From the NCBI GenBank assembly GCA_027005175.1, contig JALTMC010000304.1, forward strand, positions 1-5,659: a stretch of DNA of 5,659 bases, written 5' to 3'. Both the position numbers and the translations under genes were made by a program. The notes below the pieces were generated by a model. That model was not told where the DNA came from. It saw only the letters and a list, made by a program, of their open reading frames with translations, and searched no databases. Position 1 is the stretch's first letter, and every line of letters begins with the position of its first letter. Shown piece after piece: positions 1 through 5,136 of this stretch. This DNA is from Myxococcales bacterium (lineage in GTDB: Bacteria; Myxococcota_C; UBA6777).

Positions 1-1140
1 GTTCCCCATCTTTTTCTACAAGTGGATGACCCTTATAGTTACTTATTGCTACAGATCGTATGGAGTGCCCAAGAGCATTTTTCCGAACTCACAGGTATTG
101 TGGTCGGTACGCCTGATGAGGATGTCGATCCTCAGCCAGAGCTAGCACGTCAGTACAGTCAGCGCGATGCGATGTTGTTGGCTGACTTTTATGGATTGGA
201 GTTTCCAGACTCATCCAACATTCGGCCTGAACCGCAAATGTTGGCCAAAGCAAATCGTATCTTGCTTCATACATCAACGCAGGATTTTCTCAGCGTTGCC
301 CGGATATGTTGTCGGGCGTACTGGTACGGTGATGCTCATTTGCTGGATGAGTACGATAAGGCTGAAGGAATGTGTCACTCTATCGAACATGTGAATGGAG
401 CATTGCGAAAGAACAGTCAAATACTTCGGGAGCTGTGGCATTATCGTGGTGGGACATTGCTTGCGGACGGTCAGTGGTATTGGAGCGTGGATCGTATCGG
501 TCACTTTTTGCCCGAGCTAGCACCACAACCTGTGGCGACTCATTCCTTGCAGGGTAACGAGGATCGGCCCGACTCTATGGATCTGTATTTTTCATTTCGA
601 AGCCCCTATTCCTATCTTGCTCTTGAGAGGGCAAAACAGATCTGTGAGGATGCAGCGATTGACTTAGTGATTCGACCGGTTTTGCCGATGGTTTTAAGAG
701 GATTGCCTGTGCCAACGATCAAGAAGTTATATATCGTTGCTGATACAAAACGTGAAGCTGAGAAACTAGGCATTCCCTTTGGAAAGCTTTGTGACCCGAT
801 AAAGGGTGGGGGAGTGGAGCGATGTTTTTCTTTGGTGCCTTATGCTGCATCACAAGGGCGTCTGTATGACTACGTTCTTTCCGTCTCACGGGGGATCTGG
901 TCGGAAGCTGCCAATGTGCGAAATGACAACGATCTACAACACCTTGTCACACGTGCGGGTCTGGACTGGGAGCTTGCCAAAAACCATCTTGGTTCTTCGG
1001 ATTGGCAAGAACTGGCGAGTACCAATCGCGACGCTTTGTTCAAGCTGGGTATGTGGGGCGTTCCAAGTTTTCATGTCGGGTCATTCTCGACCTGGGGACA
1101 GGATCGATTGCCTATGGTTGAAGCTTATCTCACGGGCTAA
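1..1140 (+). CDS. Tandem DsbA/HCCA-isomerase-like thioredoxin-fold protein (5' partial)
   Basis: The reading frame is open from base 1 to the TAA at 1138-1140. A GTG at 22 could be called a start, but the codons before it (VPHLFLQ) read as the first beta strand leading into V-D-D-P-Y-S-Y-L, so the gene most likely begins left of the window. Two thioredoxin-fold halves are visible. The first covers about bases 1-540. The second starts near base 577 with YFSFRSPYSYLALER and runs to the end. The second half has the signs of the 2-hydroxychromene-2-carboxylate isomerase / kappa-class GST branch of the DsbA family: an SPYSYL motif in place of CxxC, RGLPVP, DTKREAEKLGIPFG, RGIWSE, AGLDWELAK and a cis-Pro loop GVPSF. 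Members of this branch use glutathione chemistry in the cytoplasm, and no signal peptide is visible here, although the N-terminus is missing. The first half is more divergent but keeps DPYSYL. The physiological substrate is unknown. Family assignment is secure; isomerase activity is not. Confidence 0.88.
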   Translation, partial: VPHLFLQVDDPYSYLLLQIVWSAQEHFSELTGIVVGTPDEDVDPQPELARQYSQRDAMLLADFYGLEFPDSSNIRPEPQMLAKANRILLHTSTQDFLSVARICCRAYWYGDAHLLDEYDKAEGMCHSIEHVNGALRKNSQILRELWHYRGGTLLADGQWYWSVDRIGHFLPELAPQPVATHSLQGNEDRPDSMDLYFSFRSPYSYLALERAKQICEDAAIDLVIRPVLPMVLRGLPVPTIKKLYIVADTKREAEKLGIPFGKLCDPIKGGGVERCFSLVPYAASQGRLYDYVLSVSRGIWSEAANVRNDNDLQHLVTRAGLDWELAKNHLGSSDWQELASTNRDALFKLGMWGVPSFHVGSFSTWGQDRLPMVEAYLTG

Positions 1141-1164
1141 CATATGGTTCGTAGGATCGTTGCT

Positions 1165-1188
1165 TCAACAAGTTTTGCATGTTGTTGA
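1165..1188. terminator. Weak inverted repeat in the convergent gap (possible terminator)
   Basis: The 111-bp gap between two convergent stop codons holds a 6-bp inverted repeat, TCAACA (1165-1170) and TGTTGA (1183-1188). A second small one, TTTGC (1218-1222) with GCAAA (1228-1232), follows. Neither stem is GC-rich and neither is followed by a clear T-run on either strand, so a strong intrinsic terminator is not visible. Position between convergent genes is the main argument. Confidence 0.2.
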
Positions 1189-1251
1189 TTGTCCCGTCCG
1201 TTCTACCGTGAATTGGATTTGCGGTATGCAAAAATTGTTGCGTTGCTCGCC

Positions 1252-2310
1252 TTAAGGTTCGACGCATTCTTTTCCATTTGTGACACATTTGTTTTGGGTG
1301 CGGCAAATGGTGCTGCGTGCACAGTCTGTGTCTTTGGCGGCGATGCAGTTGTCTCCTTGGGAAGAACATCGTCCTTCTCTGAGACAGATGTCTGCACTTA
1401 AACAGTCATTGTCTTTGGAAGTGATGCAGACACCTTCAAATGCTTTGCATTTTCCGAACTCTTTGCAGATTTGTGCATTCGCACAGTCTGCGTCGAGTGT
1501 TGCGATACATTTTCCGGTTAGGCCGCTTGTGCATTTGCCATCTTGCCGACACAGCTCTGTGGTTCGGCAGTTCGAGCCAGGGCTGAAATTGCAAATCCCA
1601 TTTTGGGCAACACACTTTGCGCCAAACTTGCAGGCTTCACTGTCCTTGCAATCTTTGTTCGTCAGAGCTGTGCAGCTCCCTTGTCGTTCGGTACATTGTC
1701 CTGACTTTGTGCAGAGTTCACTTCGTTTGCAGTCCAACGATGTCAGCAGGTCGCATTTGTTTTGACGTACAGAACAACGAGCTTCTTTGCGGCACCCTGT
1801 ACTTTTATGACAATCCGCATCGTTGGCTGCGATGCACTTATCTTTGCGCATAAAACAACGGCCTGTGGCAAGGCAAGCTTTGCTTTTTTTGCAGCTTTCT
1901 TTTGTGGCAACACACTTGTCATTCTTCAGGGTGCATTGTCCTTCGTTGTTGCAGTTTAAGCTCGCCTGACAATGTGCGAGATCGGTGGGCACACAGCGGT
2001 TATTTTTCAAGGTACATCGTCCTTCTTGGGAGCAACTGAGACCCTGCTGGCAGGGAACACATCGACTTCCTGAAACGACACAAAAACCCTTGGATTTGCA
2101 CTCTACACTGGACTCACACTCTGTATCTTTGAGGGCAATGCACTTACCACCAAGAGCACTACACAGACCTTTATTTTTGCAACCGTCGCTTTTGAGACAG
2201 CTCTCTGTTGTTACGGGACCCGAGCATCCGAGCCAGCCCCATCCAAGACAAAGGATGAGAGCACATCGGACCCAGTTTTTTCCACAGCTCACTTGCTTCT
2301 TTTTCTCCAT
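1252..2310 (-). CDS. Cysteine-rich repeat lipoprotein, 12 four-Cys repeats
   Basis: This 352-residue protein starts with a basic n-region (MEKKKQ) and a hydrophobic stretch ending in GWLGC, so Cys29 is the likely lipidated residue after signal peptidase II cleavage. The -3 position is Trp, a poor lipobox match. From residue 38 to 349 the protein consists entirely of twelve repeats, C-x5-C-x5-C-x6-C, usually joined by seven-residue linkers such as IAAKDTD. The period is about 27 residues. Repeat 9 has x7 in its last interval, and the linker between repeats 2 and 3 is only two residues. Repeats supply 48 of the 52 cysteines, pointing to disulfide-stabilised modules outside the cytoplasm. An in-frame TAG lies 12 nt upstream of the ATG, so the start is well fixed, though no good Shine-Dalgarno is seen. 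Similar repeat proteins occur, as I recall, in myxobacteria and relatives. No biochemical function can be assigned; adhesion or surface-structure roles are guesses. Confidence 0.85.
   Translation of the reverse strand: MEKKKQVSCGKNWVRCALILCLGWGWLGCSGPVTTESCLKSDGCKNKGLCSALGGKCIALKDTECESSVECKSKGFCVVSGSRCVPCQQGLSCSQEGRCTLKNNRCVPTDLAHCQASLNCNNEGQCTLKNDKCVATKESCKKSKACLATGRCFMRKDKCIAANDADCHKSTGCRKEARCSVRQNKCDLLTSLDCKRSELCTKSGQCTERQGSCTALTNKDCKDSEACKFGAKCVAQNGICNFSPGSNCRTTELCRQDGKCTSGLTGKCIATLDADCANAQICKEFGKCKAFEGVCITSKDNDCLSADICLREGRCSSQGDNCIAAKDTDCARSTICRTQNKCVTNGKECVEP
1264..2199 (-). repeat. Array of twelve 4-Cys protein repeats (about 81 bp period)
   Basis: This stretch encodes residues 38-349 of the lipoprotein. 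Each unit follows C-x5-C-x5-C-x6-C, often with Ser at the fourth position and Gly just before the third Cys, and a linker ending in Asp. The units are diverged in residues and in DNA, so the array is old, unlike the near-identical 18-bp repeat elsewhere in this window. Confidence 0.9.
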
Positions 2311-2343
2311 GGTATATCGCTATCTTTGTCCATCCAAGAACCG

Positions 2344-2359
2344 CGAACGAAGTATAACA
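2344..2359 (-). promoter_or_regulatory. Extended -10 promoter candidate for the Cys-rich lipoprotein
   Basis: On the minus strand TGTTATACT (2359 down to 2351) matches an extended -10 element: TG, one base, then TATACT, five of six to TATAAT. No good -35 is found at 16-18 bp upstream, as is common for extended -10 promoters. Transcription would begin near 2344, giving a leader of about 34 nt before the ATG at 2310. It argues that the lipoprotein is expressed independently of truD. Confidence 0.5.
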
Positions 2360-2368
2360 TAAACAAGC

Positions 2369-2470
2369 TAGGAATGGTGGCCAAACGATTTGAACATTTC
2401 AATCTACAACCTCTGAATTGCTGGATGTTTTCCTGAAATGTCTGTTTGAGCGATTCAGTTGCCATTCCTA
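2369..2470. repeat. About 102-bp element bounded by 9-bp inverted repeats, overlapping the truD stop
   Basis: TAGGAATGG at 2369-2377 is the exact reverse complement of CCATTCCTA at 2462-2470. A second nested pair lies inside: TGAAATGT (2393-2400 region on the plus strand read in reverse, as ACATTTCA) and its complement near 2434-2441. Read on the minus strand the order is TAGGAATGG, ACATTTCA, TGAAATGT, CCATTCCTA, which could fold as two stems separated by internal loops of unequal length. The outer right arm supplies the TAG stop of truD. It may be a 3'-UTR RNA structure, a small MITE-like remnant with TA ends, or chance. Confidence 0.4.
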
Positions 2471-3571
2471 TGTGGTGGTTGCGTGTGTGACTCCAAACTC
2501 TCGTAGAACGATTGTGGCGTATCCACCGGGAGGAAGTGTGAAATCGAGATGTAAGCTGTTGTCATCCGAATCTTTTGTGAGAGCTAGATCAATAACGGGA
2601 AGGCGGATGGAGCGGCGACTTCCCCTGGGGAAGCCGAACTCTTTATTGTAGAATTCTCCCAGTGCTATTTCCTCCTGATCGAGTAAAGCTTGTTCCCAAC
2701 ATCCTGGTAAACCCCTTGCCAGTGAGACACTTTTTCCAAACATCGGACCTGTGATGAGGTATGCAAGTTCATCGTATTCCTGTTGCCACCTCTCGAGATG
2801 TAGCTGTGTGCATTGAACCATTCGGGGTGTTTGCTCCACAGTGAGTTCCCGCAGCCAGTCGCCTTCCAGAACAGTATTCCAGTAGCCCTGCTCTATTCGG
2901 TAAACAAGGCAACGGTTGAAAAGTTGGGCTTGGTAACTCGACATCAAAAAGCGAGCTTGGGTGGCAGGCACACCCTCATAAACATCAAGCAATATCTCCT
3001 TTCCCAACGCTGCATAATCACCCCTGAGCCTTTGCTCTCCAAAATAATTGGGGATGCCCGTATTTTTAAGAGCCTCTGCGATCATTTGTGCTTTCTGCCA
3101 AACTTGTGGAGATGATGAAAGCTTGCGAATGATAATATGAAATCGATTACCTCCATGTACACCAAAGGTCATGGGGGAGTGGTGCCTGTCTGTATCGAGA
3201 ATCTTAATCGATTGCCCCGGACGCAGAGACTTTTCTTCGACTTTCTTTACTTTACTGATCTCACCATCCCGGACAGAGATCCACTGCGATGTGACCGCAC
3301 GCTGATCTTTTCGACCTGCGATTCGTATCGAACGAAAAGGTACTTGCAAAACGGACTGGAGATGCTGCAACAGAGCGGGGGTACCCATCTTTCGCTTTTC
3401 GACCTGAAGATATAGGTAGTCCCCTGTCCCCGACCACGTTGTATGTGGCAATTCATCAACTCGAAAATCTTCAGGCCGTGTTTTGTACCTACCTCCAATG
3501 ACCGGCAAATCTGCACATATCCGTGGTAGTTCATATGGCGAGATATCTGGAATGATAATAGAACTGTTCAT
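2468..3571 (-). CDS. truD: tRNA pseudouridine(13) synthase TruD
   Basis: TruD converts uridine 13 of tRNA (tRNA-Glu in E. coli) to pseudouridine in the cytoplasm. The 367-residue product, close to the 349 of E. coli TruD, shows the family landmarks in order: KTRPEDFRVDE (residues 30-40), the catalytic motif AGRKDQRAVTSQ with the presumed nucleophile Asp89 (Asp80 in E. coli), GNRFHIIIR (141-149), PNYFGEQR (174-181), SSYQAQLFNR (211-220), the TGPMFG segment (274-279), RGSRRSIRLP (316-325) and the C-terminal LPPGGYATIVLRE (346-358). All expected motifs are intact. The ATG at 3571 is preceded by AAGGA only about four nt away, a short spacing. The gene follows the EEP hydrolase by 59 nt on the same strand without a clear promoter between, so co-transcription is plausible. 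Its stop codon lies in the arm of an inverted repeat. Confidence 0.96.
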   Translation of the reverse strand: MNSSIIIPDISPYELPRICADLPVIGGRYKTRPEDFRVDELPHTTWSGTGDYLYLQVEKRKMGTPALLQHLQSVLQVPFRSIRIAGRKDQRAVTSQWISVRDGEISKVKKVEEKSLRPGQSIKILDTDRHHSPMTFGVHGGNRFHIIIRKLSSSPQVWQKAQMIAEALKNTGIPNYFGEQRLRGDYAALGKEILLDVYEGVPATQARFLMSSYQAQLFNRCLVYRIEQGYWNTVLEGDWLRELTVEQTPRMVQCTQLHLERWQQEYDELAYLITGPMFGKSVSLARGLPGCWEQALLDQEEIALGEFYNKEFGFPRGSRRSIRLPVIDLALTKDSDDNSLHLDFTLPPGGYATIVLREFGVTHATTT

Positions 3572-3630
3572 TTGTCCTTGCTGTTATCGCGCACAGAGAA
3601 TTCTTCTGTACATTGTAAATGGTCCTGGCT

Positions 3631-4782
3631 TTAACGTCTCACAGGCTGACTGGTAGGCCTCACTGGAAGCGAGATCCAATAGCTGTGTCGCGCAAAAGGT
3701 GGAAGCTTCTTGGAGGATGGAAGCTTCTTGGAGGATGGAAGCTTCTTGGAGGATGGAAGCTTCTTGGAGGATGGAAGCTTCTTGGAGGATGGAAGCTTTT
3801 TGGAGGATGGAAGTTTTGGAGTGGGCTTGGTTGAGGTCTTGTTTGGAATACGATAAGTGATATCGGCCATAACAGGGTAGTGGTCTGTTAGTTTTTTTTG
3901 AATCACGGTGTGTTTCACAAATCGCAGTTGTGGTGAGATATAGATCCAGTCGATGCGTCTCGAACTTGGGAATCGATGTGTATAAAGATGAGGGTTGTAT
4001 TGTTGGTGAGTTCGAAGTTTGAGTTTCTCGGTTAATATCCGAAGTGGAGATATCCCTTCATTCCAGCCTGTATTAAAGTCACCCATCACAATGACGGGTC
4101 GCTTGCGTTTTTTTAGCACAGCGACGAGTTCTTTGAGCTGTGAGGTTTGAACGAGTTCTTCTTGTGGGTCGAGATGAAGAGAGACGATATCTACAAGCAA
4201 GGAACTGCGACCGGGCCAACGTATGCTGGCGATCACAAATCCTTTTTTAAACATGGTGAGAGGTTTGAATCGATATGAGGCAGCCGAGTATAGTGGCCGT
4301 CGAGAGAGCAAGGCTGTTCCATACCTTTTGCGTCGGGTATGAACGTGAATTCCAAGACCCACATAAGGGAATCCACCGTGGCGAGCGATAAAGTCCACAT
4401 GGTTGAACTGACCGCTCCACCAGGAGGGGCCATCTGCTTCTTGAAATCCAACAACATCTGCTCGCATCTTACGAAGGAATCGAGCGATCACTTTGAGTCT
4501 GTTTTTTATGGTACGCAAGCGTGTAAACAAAGGCACAAGCCCAAGAGGGTTCTTTGAACCGTGTGCAAGATTAAAAGTGATGACACGTAGTGGGCGCAAA
4601 CTCTTGTTGTGGGGAGATGCTGAGATTGTAGAGAAGTGTTTCACATGCAAAGGCACAAAACGTTTTCCAACATCTGCATACGATGGCTGTGCCCACAATA
4701 CGATGATGAGCATCGCAAAGAAAGTGAGTAACTTTCTCAATCCATGTGTTGTCATATCCATTTCCATTTCACGACCATACAT
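3631..4782 (-). CDS. Secreted EEP-family metal-dependent phosphodiesterase/nuclease with LPSSKK tail
   Basis: The 383-residue product has a signal peptide: a long n-region, a hydrophobic core near residues 19-31 and a signal peptidase I site after PSYA (Ala36). Residues 65-311 form an endonuclease/exonuclease/phosphatase domain with its metal and catalytic residues in place: TFNLAHG (Asn71), VVGFQEAD (Glu115), YGTALLSRRPL, VSLHLDP (His203), VMGDFNTG (Asp235, Asn237), RIDWIYIS (Asp278) and LTDHYPV (Asp300-His301). This superfamily hydrolyses phosphodiester or phosphomonoester bonds with divalent metal; DNase I-like, sphingomyelinase-like and inositol-phosphatase members exist, and the sequence alone does not decide which. 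After the domain come six LPSSKK copies (324-359) and a basic 24-residue end. The first ATG is preferred because AGAGGA stands 8 nt before it; Met10 is the alternative. The product probably acts in the periplasm or outside the cell. Confidence 0.9.
   Translation of the reverse strand: MYGREMEMDMTTHGLRKLLTFFAMLIIVLWAQPSYADVGKRFVPLHVKHFSTISASPHNKSLRPLRVITFNLAHGSKNPLGLVPLFTRLRTIKNRLKVIARFLRKMRADVVGFQEADGPSWWSGQFNHVDFIARHGGFPYVGLGIHVHTRRKRYGTALLSRRPLYSAASYRFKPLTMFKKGFVIASIRWPGRSSLLVDIVSLHLDPQEELVQTSQLKELVAVLKKRKRPVIVMGDFNTGWNEGISPLRILTEKLKLRTHQQYNPHLYTHRFPSSRRIDWIYISPQLRFVKHTVIQKKLTDHYPVMADITYRIPNKTSTKPTPKLPSSKKLPSSKKLPSSKKLPSSKKLPSSKKLPSSKKLPPFARHSYWISLPVRPTSQPVRR
3701..3808 (-). repeat. 18-bp tandem repeat, six copies, encoding LPSSKK
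   Basis: Six consecutive 18-bp units begin at 3701, 3719, 3737, 3755, 3773 and 3791. The first five are identical and the sixth differs by a single transition (AAG to AAA, synonymous Lys). Degenerate half-units flank both sides (LPPF at the protein's C-terminal side, TKPTPK at the other). The unit is a multiple of three, so copy-number change keeps the frame. The near-perfect identity points to recent expansion by slippage or unequal crossover. Confidence 0.95.
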
Positions 4783-4790
4783 TGCGACAA

Positions 4791-4796
4791 TCCTCT
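4791..4796 (-). promoter_or_regulatory. Ribosome binding site for the EEP hydrolase
   Basis: On the minus strand AGAGGA precedes the ATG at 4782-4780 with 8 nt between, an ideal spacing. It decides for the first of the candidate methionines (residues 1, 6, 8, 10); Met10 has only a weaker GGA-rich stretch upstream. Confidence 0.7.
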
Positions 4797-4908
4797 TCCT
4801 CTTGTGGGCCTGGCAGAGTCCATGGCGAAGCCAATGGGAGAGGAGATGATGTCAACATCAAGAGTCCAAGACCGAGATTAATGTATGGTGTTTTGGGTGT
4901 TTTTTCCA

Positions 4909-4920
4909 GTGATATGTCAC
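4909..4920. promoter_or_regulatory. GTGA-N4-TCAC palindrome (possible operator)
   Basis: A perfect 4-bp-arm palindrome, GTGA TATG TCAC, lies about 18 bp upstream of the TTGACA box at 4938. Its centre would be near -58 of that promoter. The arms resemble CRP/FNR-family half sites, but the 4-bp spacer is two bases shorter than the CRP consensus. It could serve either divergent gene. Confidence 0.3.
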
Positions 4921-4937
4921 AAGAATATGGTTCCTCT

Positions 4938-4966
4938 TTGACAATGTTGTTGATTTCCTATAGCAT
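4938..4966 (+). promoter_or_regulatory. Sigma70-like promoter candidate for the calcium-loop gene
   Basis: A perfect -35 TTGACA (4938-4943) is followed after 17 bp by TAGCAT (4961-4966), four of six to TATAAT. Transcription would start near 4973, giving a leader of about 164 nt. Two short palindromes cover the -10: CCTAT-agc-ATAGG (4957-4969) and ATAGC-atag-GCTAT (4960-4973), placed where a repressor or a hairpin at the 5' end of the RNA could act. Confidence 0.5.
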
Positions 4967-5021
4967 AGGCTATCTTGGGAGTTGTATAGACATTTCTCTC
5001 TCTAGGAGAAGGGAGGGGGCT

Positions 5022-5033
5022 GTTGCAACGTTG
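5022..5033. repeat. Overlapping 8-bp palindromes GTTGCAAC / CAACGTTG
   Basis: GTTGCAAC (5022-5029) and CAACGTTG (5026-5033) are both perfect palindromes sharing CAAC, so the site reads GTTG-CAAC-GTTG. It lies in the divergent intergenic region 31 bp upstream of the CRP-type palindrome. It may be a protein-binding site; no specific regulator is suggested. Confidence 0.25.
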
Positions 5034-5063
5034 TGAAGGATGTGGCGATACTCACTGTGCAGT

Positions 5064-5079
5064 TGTGAGAAGTATCACA
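5064..5079. promoter_or_regulatory. CRP/FNR-family binding site, perfect TGTGA-N6-TCACA
   Basis: TGTGA (5064-5068), six bases, and TCACA (5075-5079) match all ten core positions of the CRP consensus. The centre, 5071.5, is 65.5 bp before the ATG at 5137. If it sits at -41.5 (class II), transcription would start near 5113, with a weak -10-like TCTATC/TATCAG at 5101-5108 and a 24-nt leader that holds the ribosome binding site. The leading alternative is an RNA hairpin or chance. Whether the host has a CRP-type regulator with this specificity cannot be seen. Confidence 0.45.
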
Positions 5080-5136
5080 CATGGTAGTTCAAGAGCGGTT
5101 TCTATCAGTCTCGAAACGAAGAGGGAAAGATACATC

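Noticed and set aside
1165-1232. Strong bidirectional terminator in the convergent gap
   Set aside because: The inverted repeats are short and AT-rich with long loops and no T-run; listed only as a weak candidate.
1280-1765. Plus-strand reading frame of 161 codons
   Set aside because: It is antisense to the Cys-rich lipoprotein; its recurring residues simply mirror the cysteine repeat, and it has no motif of its own.
3572-3630. TTTACA box as a -35 for a truD promoter
   Set aside because: No -10-like hexamer stands at 16-18 bp; the nearest candidate (GATAAC) is 25 bp away.
3701-3808. Short regularly spaced repeats as a CRISPR array
   Set aside because: The units are contiguous with no spacers and lie in frame inside a coding sequence.
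3619-3834. Plus-strand reading frame with repeated GGWKLL
   Set aside because: It is the antisense reading of the 18-bp repeat in the EEP gene; the opposite strand encodes a complete, motif-bearing protein through the same bases.
4746-5036. Plus-strand reading frame of 96 codons across the intergenic region
   Set aside because: It begins inside the EEP gene's signal-peptide region and has no ribosome binding site or coherent protein features.
4990-5136. Upstream extension of the last gene (frame is open, with a Cys-rich stretch and GTG at 5065)
   Set aside because: No ATG occurs there, the GTG falls inside the CRP-type palindrome without a good ribosome binding site, and the ATG at 5137 has one.
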